Below are positions 6,657 to 8,416 of a DNA stretch of 8,416 nt, piece after piece (within the stretch, counting starts at the first letter, position 1; every line of letters begins with the position of its first letter). A program made the position numbers and the translations under genes. The notes under the pieces were generated by a model. The model was not told the origin of the DNA, did no database searches, and was given only the letters and a program-made list of their open reading frames with translations. The DNA lies in NCBI GenBank assembly GCA_021157815.1, contig JAGGVT010000103.1, positions 1 to 8,416 on the forward strand, given 5' to 3'. The stretch comes from a bacterium. GTDB taxonomy: Bacteria > JAJVIF01 > JAGGVT01.

Positions 6657-6956
6657 GTGTCCGGTTAAGTTAGAGACCAATAACAGTATTGCTGATTAAT
6701 AGAGAATATACCGGCTTGTTGATATTTATCAGACATGAATCGTAAGTGAATATCGAATCGTTCTATCCGTAAAAATGGGCATTCCCCAATCATGGGGTAC
6801 GTCCACATGAGGCTTCAAATCTGATGCAATCAATATACTATGCTGTAAACCCTTATTTATACTGTGTTTATTCACTTGGTTGGGACAGTCCCTTTTTTAC
6901 TACCATTGTCGAATATTCTCAGTTATTTCTGTTTTCGTTCTATTTTAACCGGACAG
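6657..6956. mobile_element. MITE-like non-coding element with inverted termini, 300 bp
   Basis: TGTCCGGTTAA at 6658-6668 is matched exactly in inverted form at 6945-6955. Similarity continues imperfectly inward (both ends have TAGA a few bases on). With one more base at each end the element is flanked on both sides by TA (6655-6656 and 6957-6958), as in IS630/mariner-type insertions. Its roughly 300 AT-rich bases have no convincing gene, so it would need a transposase in trans or is the remnant of an insertion sequence. Its right end coincides with the point where homology to the AAA ATPase begins. I cannot name the parent family. Confidence 0.6.
6882..6898 (+). terminator. Short palindrome with T run inside the MITE-like element
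   Basis: GGGACAGTCCC (6882-6892) is a perfect short palindrome followed at once by six T. As a terminator the stem is only four pairs with a 3-nt loop, so it would be weak. It may instead be a structural part of the mobile element. Confidence 0.3.
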
Positions 6957-7828
6957 TAGTGAAAAGAAAAAGCAAATCATTCGTAAAAGCGGCCTTTGGG
7001 ATTACTACGAGGCGGATGAGAAATTCAATCATATAGGCGGACTTGATAATCTTAAAAAGTGGCTAACCAAAAGAGGGTCCGCGTTCAGTGAAAAAGCCCG
7101 TGAATACGGGCTGCCTGAACCGTGCGGATTACTTATGGTTGGCGTTCAGGGATGCGGGAAATCTCTAACCGCGAAAGCTGTCAGCTCACTTTGGGAACTT
7201 CCCTTGTTAAGGATCGACCTTGGCGCCTTGTCCAGTGGAATAATCGGAGGAGAATATCAGGCGCGCGATTAAAACAGCTGAAAGCGTGGCTCCATGCATA
7301 TTATGGCTGGATGAAATTGAAAAAGGACTATCGGGAATAACATCATCGGATATCTCCGATGCCGGCACAACCGCGCGTGTGTTCGGAAGTTTCATCACGT
7401 GGCTGCAGGAGAAAAAAACTCCGGTGTTTGTGATTGCGACATCGAACGATATCGAAAAACTCCCGCCTGAAGTCCTTCGCAAGGGACGTTTCGATGAGAT
7501 TTTCTTTATCGATTTACCTACGAATGATGAACGAATAGAAATTTTCAAAATTCATATCGAACTTATCGGACGTGACCCATCGAACTTTGATCTTGACATT
7601 CTTGCGGATAAAACCAAGGGATTTTCCGGCGCTGAAATCAAAGAGGCGATTATCGCCGGTATGTATGATTACTTCGGCGAGGAGCGCAAACTGGCAACTG
7701 AGTATATTACCAAAGCAATTGAGGAAACAATTCCGTTGAGCCAGACAATGTCGCAGAAGATTAACAAACTCAGGCCGTGGGCGGGAATCTGGAGCATTAC
7801 TTCGACAAGCGCGAGCTGGACGCGTTGA
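6957..7828 (+). pseudogene. Ycf46-like AAA+ ATPase, 5'-truncated and frameshifted
   Basis: The first frame (to the TAA at 7270-7272) reads EKKKQIIRKSGLWDYYE, then HIGGLDNLKKWL, then the Walker A motif GVQGCGKS (7141-7164). The next frame continues RAIKTAES, Walker [11 protein letters not shown] (Asp-Glu at 7310-7315), sensor 1 ATSND (Asn at 7445-7447), arginine-finger segment RKGRF (7478-7492) and [10 protein letters not shown]. This motif set matches my memory of Ycf46-type ATPases of unknown function. The N-terminal half, normally about 200 residues or more, is missing: homology begins right at the MITE-like element and an in-frame TAA (6946-6948) lies within its terminus. There is no plausible start before the ATG at 7135. 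The net +1 shift lies near GCGCGCG (7261-7267), where about three residues of the usual SExNxR helix also seem to be missing, so an 8-nt deletion is as possible as a 1-nt insertion. Not expected to give a working ATPase. Confidence 0.8.
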
Positions 7829-7989
7829 AGGAGGGCGTTAAATCGATGAACACCAGCGGCGAGGAAACGGCGGTATTCGCAAGGCGCGCGTTCTGGCTTT
7901 TCATCAGATTCGTTCCCCTGTTGATTATCTTCCTCCTGTTAATGGGCCACGAATTCGAGTGCTCAAACGGTGCGATATTGCGGTTTTAG
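7777..7989 (+). pseudogene. Probable C-terminal tail of the broken ATPase, with a membrane segment
   Basis: Past about 7780 good coding character (G/C-rich third positions) moves back to the first ATPase frame. It reads [17 protein letters not shown], then a charged stretch, then a hydrophobic segment FWLFIRFVPLLIIFLLLMG (about 7888-7944), and stops at 7989. The ATPase frame itself ends in a poor tail at 7828. The simplest reading is a second, opposite shift of one base near the G-rich GTGGGCGGGA (7777-7786), so this was the original C-terminus. A GTG at 7777 could start a separate 70-residue protein, but it has no Shine-Dalgarno site. Whether Ycf46 relatives normally carry such a membrane tail I cannot say. 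Confidence 0.5.
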
Positions 7990-8054
7990 TGGAAAGATAG
8001 GAACAGTTACCTGTTTTATGTCATCGATAAACACTGGCAACTATGTTTAATTAT

Positions 8055-8416
8055 TTACCTTGGATGCTGGCGTACGATTGGAATAATCACTTCTTCAAGA
8101 TAATCAATCAACGGCATGAGCTCTTCCGGTGGATCTTCGCCAATTTCCCAGCCTTTGACAAACATTTTTATGTCGGGGGGCACAAGTGGCTCCTGATCAG
8201 GTGATTCAATTTCCAATCTAACATTGTTTGTAATGCCCAATTCATGAAAATATGCATAAACCAGACTTTCCTCCCCGTTAAACTCCTCAGCATTAAAAAG
8301 ATAATCACCATTTTGCTGTATCAGATGAAACATAGGAATAACCAATTCTGATGGGATGTCAAATATATAAGTTTGTTGTTCATCATTGTCTCTGTAGAAT
8401 GTATGATATGTTTCTA
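8055..8416 (-). CDS. Acidic protein of unknown function (3' part, runs off the right edge)
   Basis: The minus-strand frame is open from the window edge to a TAA at 8055-8057, about 120 codons. A TTG at 8345 could be taken as a start, but the 23 codons before it are also open and read sensibly (ETYHTFYRDNDEQQTYIF). They continue smoothly into it, so the true start is most likely outside the window. The protein is acidic, with clusters such as NAEEFNGEES and GEDPPEELM, and ends in EEVIIPIVRQHPR. There is no signal peptide or membrane segment in the visible part. Base composition is fairly AT-rich. I do not recognise a family. It is convergent with the ATPase remnant across 65 bp. Confidence 0.6.
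   Translation of the reverse strand, partial: ETYHTFYRDNDEQQTYIFDIPSELVIPMFHLIQQNGDYLFNAEEFNGEESLVYAYFHELGITNNVRLEIESPDQEPLVPPDIKMFVKGWEIGEDPPEELMPLIDYLEEVIIPIVRQHPR

Noticed and set aside
6824-7036. 70-residue plus-strand frame crossing the element's right end
   Set aside because: It starts in the non-coding element and overlaps the ATPase remnant in a wrong frame; its sequence is low in coding character.
7255-7272. Programmed frameshifting in the ATPase
   Set aside because: There is no canonical slippery heptamer, the 5' part of the gene is missing, and a second shift occurs downstream. Decay or base errors are simpler.
8002-8019. AACAG/CTGTT hairpin with a short T stretch as a terminator
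   Set aside because: The stem is five mostly weak pairs and the T run is short and interrupted, so it is not supported as a terminator.

Overview
The window looks like a piece of chromosome from an uncultured, mesophilic bacterium of moderate GC content. I cannot name the phylum. The evidence is bacterial: Shine-Dalgarno sites, sigma70-like promoters, signal peptides, cobalamin-type radical SAM enzymes and a Ycf46-type AAA ATPase. The radical SAM genes, the ATPase remnant and the left-edge gene share a moderate-GC codon style. Positions from about 480 to 2880 are clearly more AT-rich, which suggests an acquired islet.

Layout from left to right. (1) Positions 1-325, minus strand: the 5' end of a secreted protein gene that runs off the left edge. 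(2) Positions 593-2847, plus strand: an AT-rich pair, a small exported protein followed by a 522-residue protein with a PD-(D/E)XK nuclease-like core. A good promoter (512-539) lies in front of the pair. (3) Positions 2883-6437, minus strand: two tandem paralogous B12-binding/radical SAM proteins of about 530 residues. They are separated by a 354-bp spacer that is mostly a 46-bp tandem array of GC-rich hairpins, six copies in all. The leader of the first-transcribed paralogue holds candidate promoters, a dyad, a hairpin with a T run, and a 16-bp duplication that includes the start codon. (4) Positions 6657-6956: a 300-bp non-coding element with inverted termini and TA on both sides, MITE-like. 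(5) Positions 6957-7989, plus strand: the C-terminal part of a Ycf46-like AAA+ ATPase, cut off exactly at the element's right end and carrying two opposite frameshifts, so it is a pseudogene. (6) Positions 8055-8416, minus strand: an acidic protein of unknown function, open at the right edge.

The two radical SAM enzymes probably act in one pathway. They share strand and architecture, and they keep the same extra cysteines and the same C-terminal basic/hydrophobic tail. Their substrate cannot be read from the sequence. Relatives of this general type often modify lipids, surface glycans or other small molecules. The AT-rich pair does not obviously connect to them and is more like accessory, possibly defence-related, cargo. 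The strongest leads for something undescribed are the hairpin array between the two paralogues, the nuclease-like gene with its exported neighbour, and the element that truncated the ATPase.
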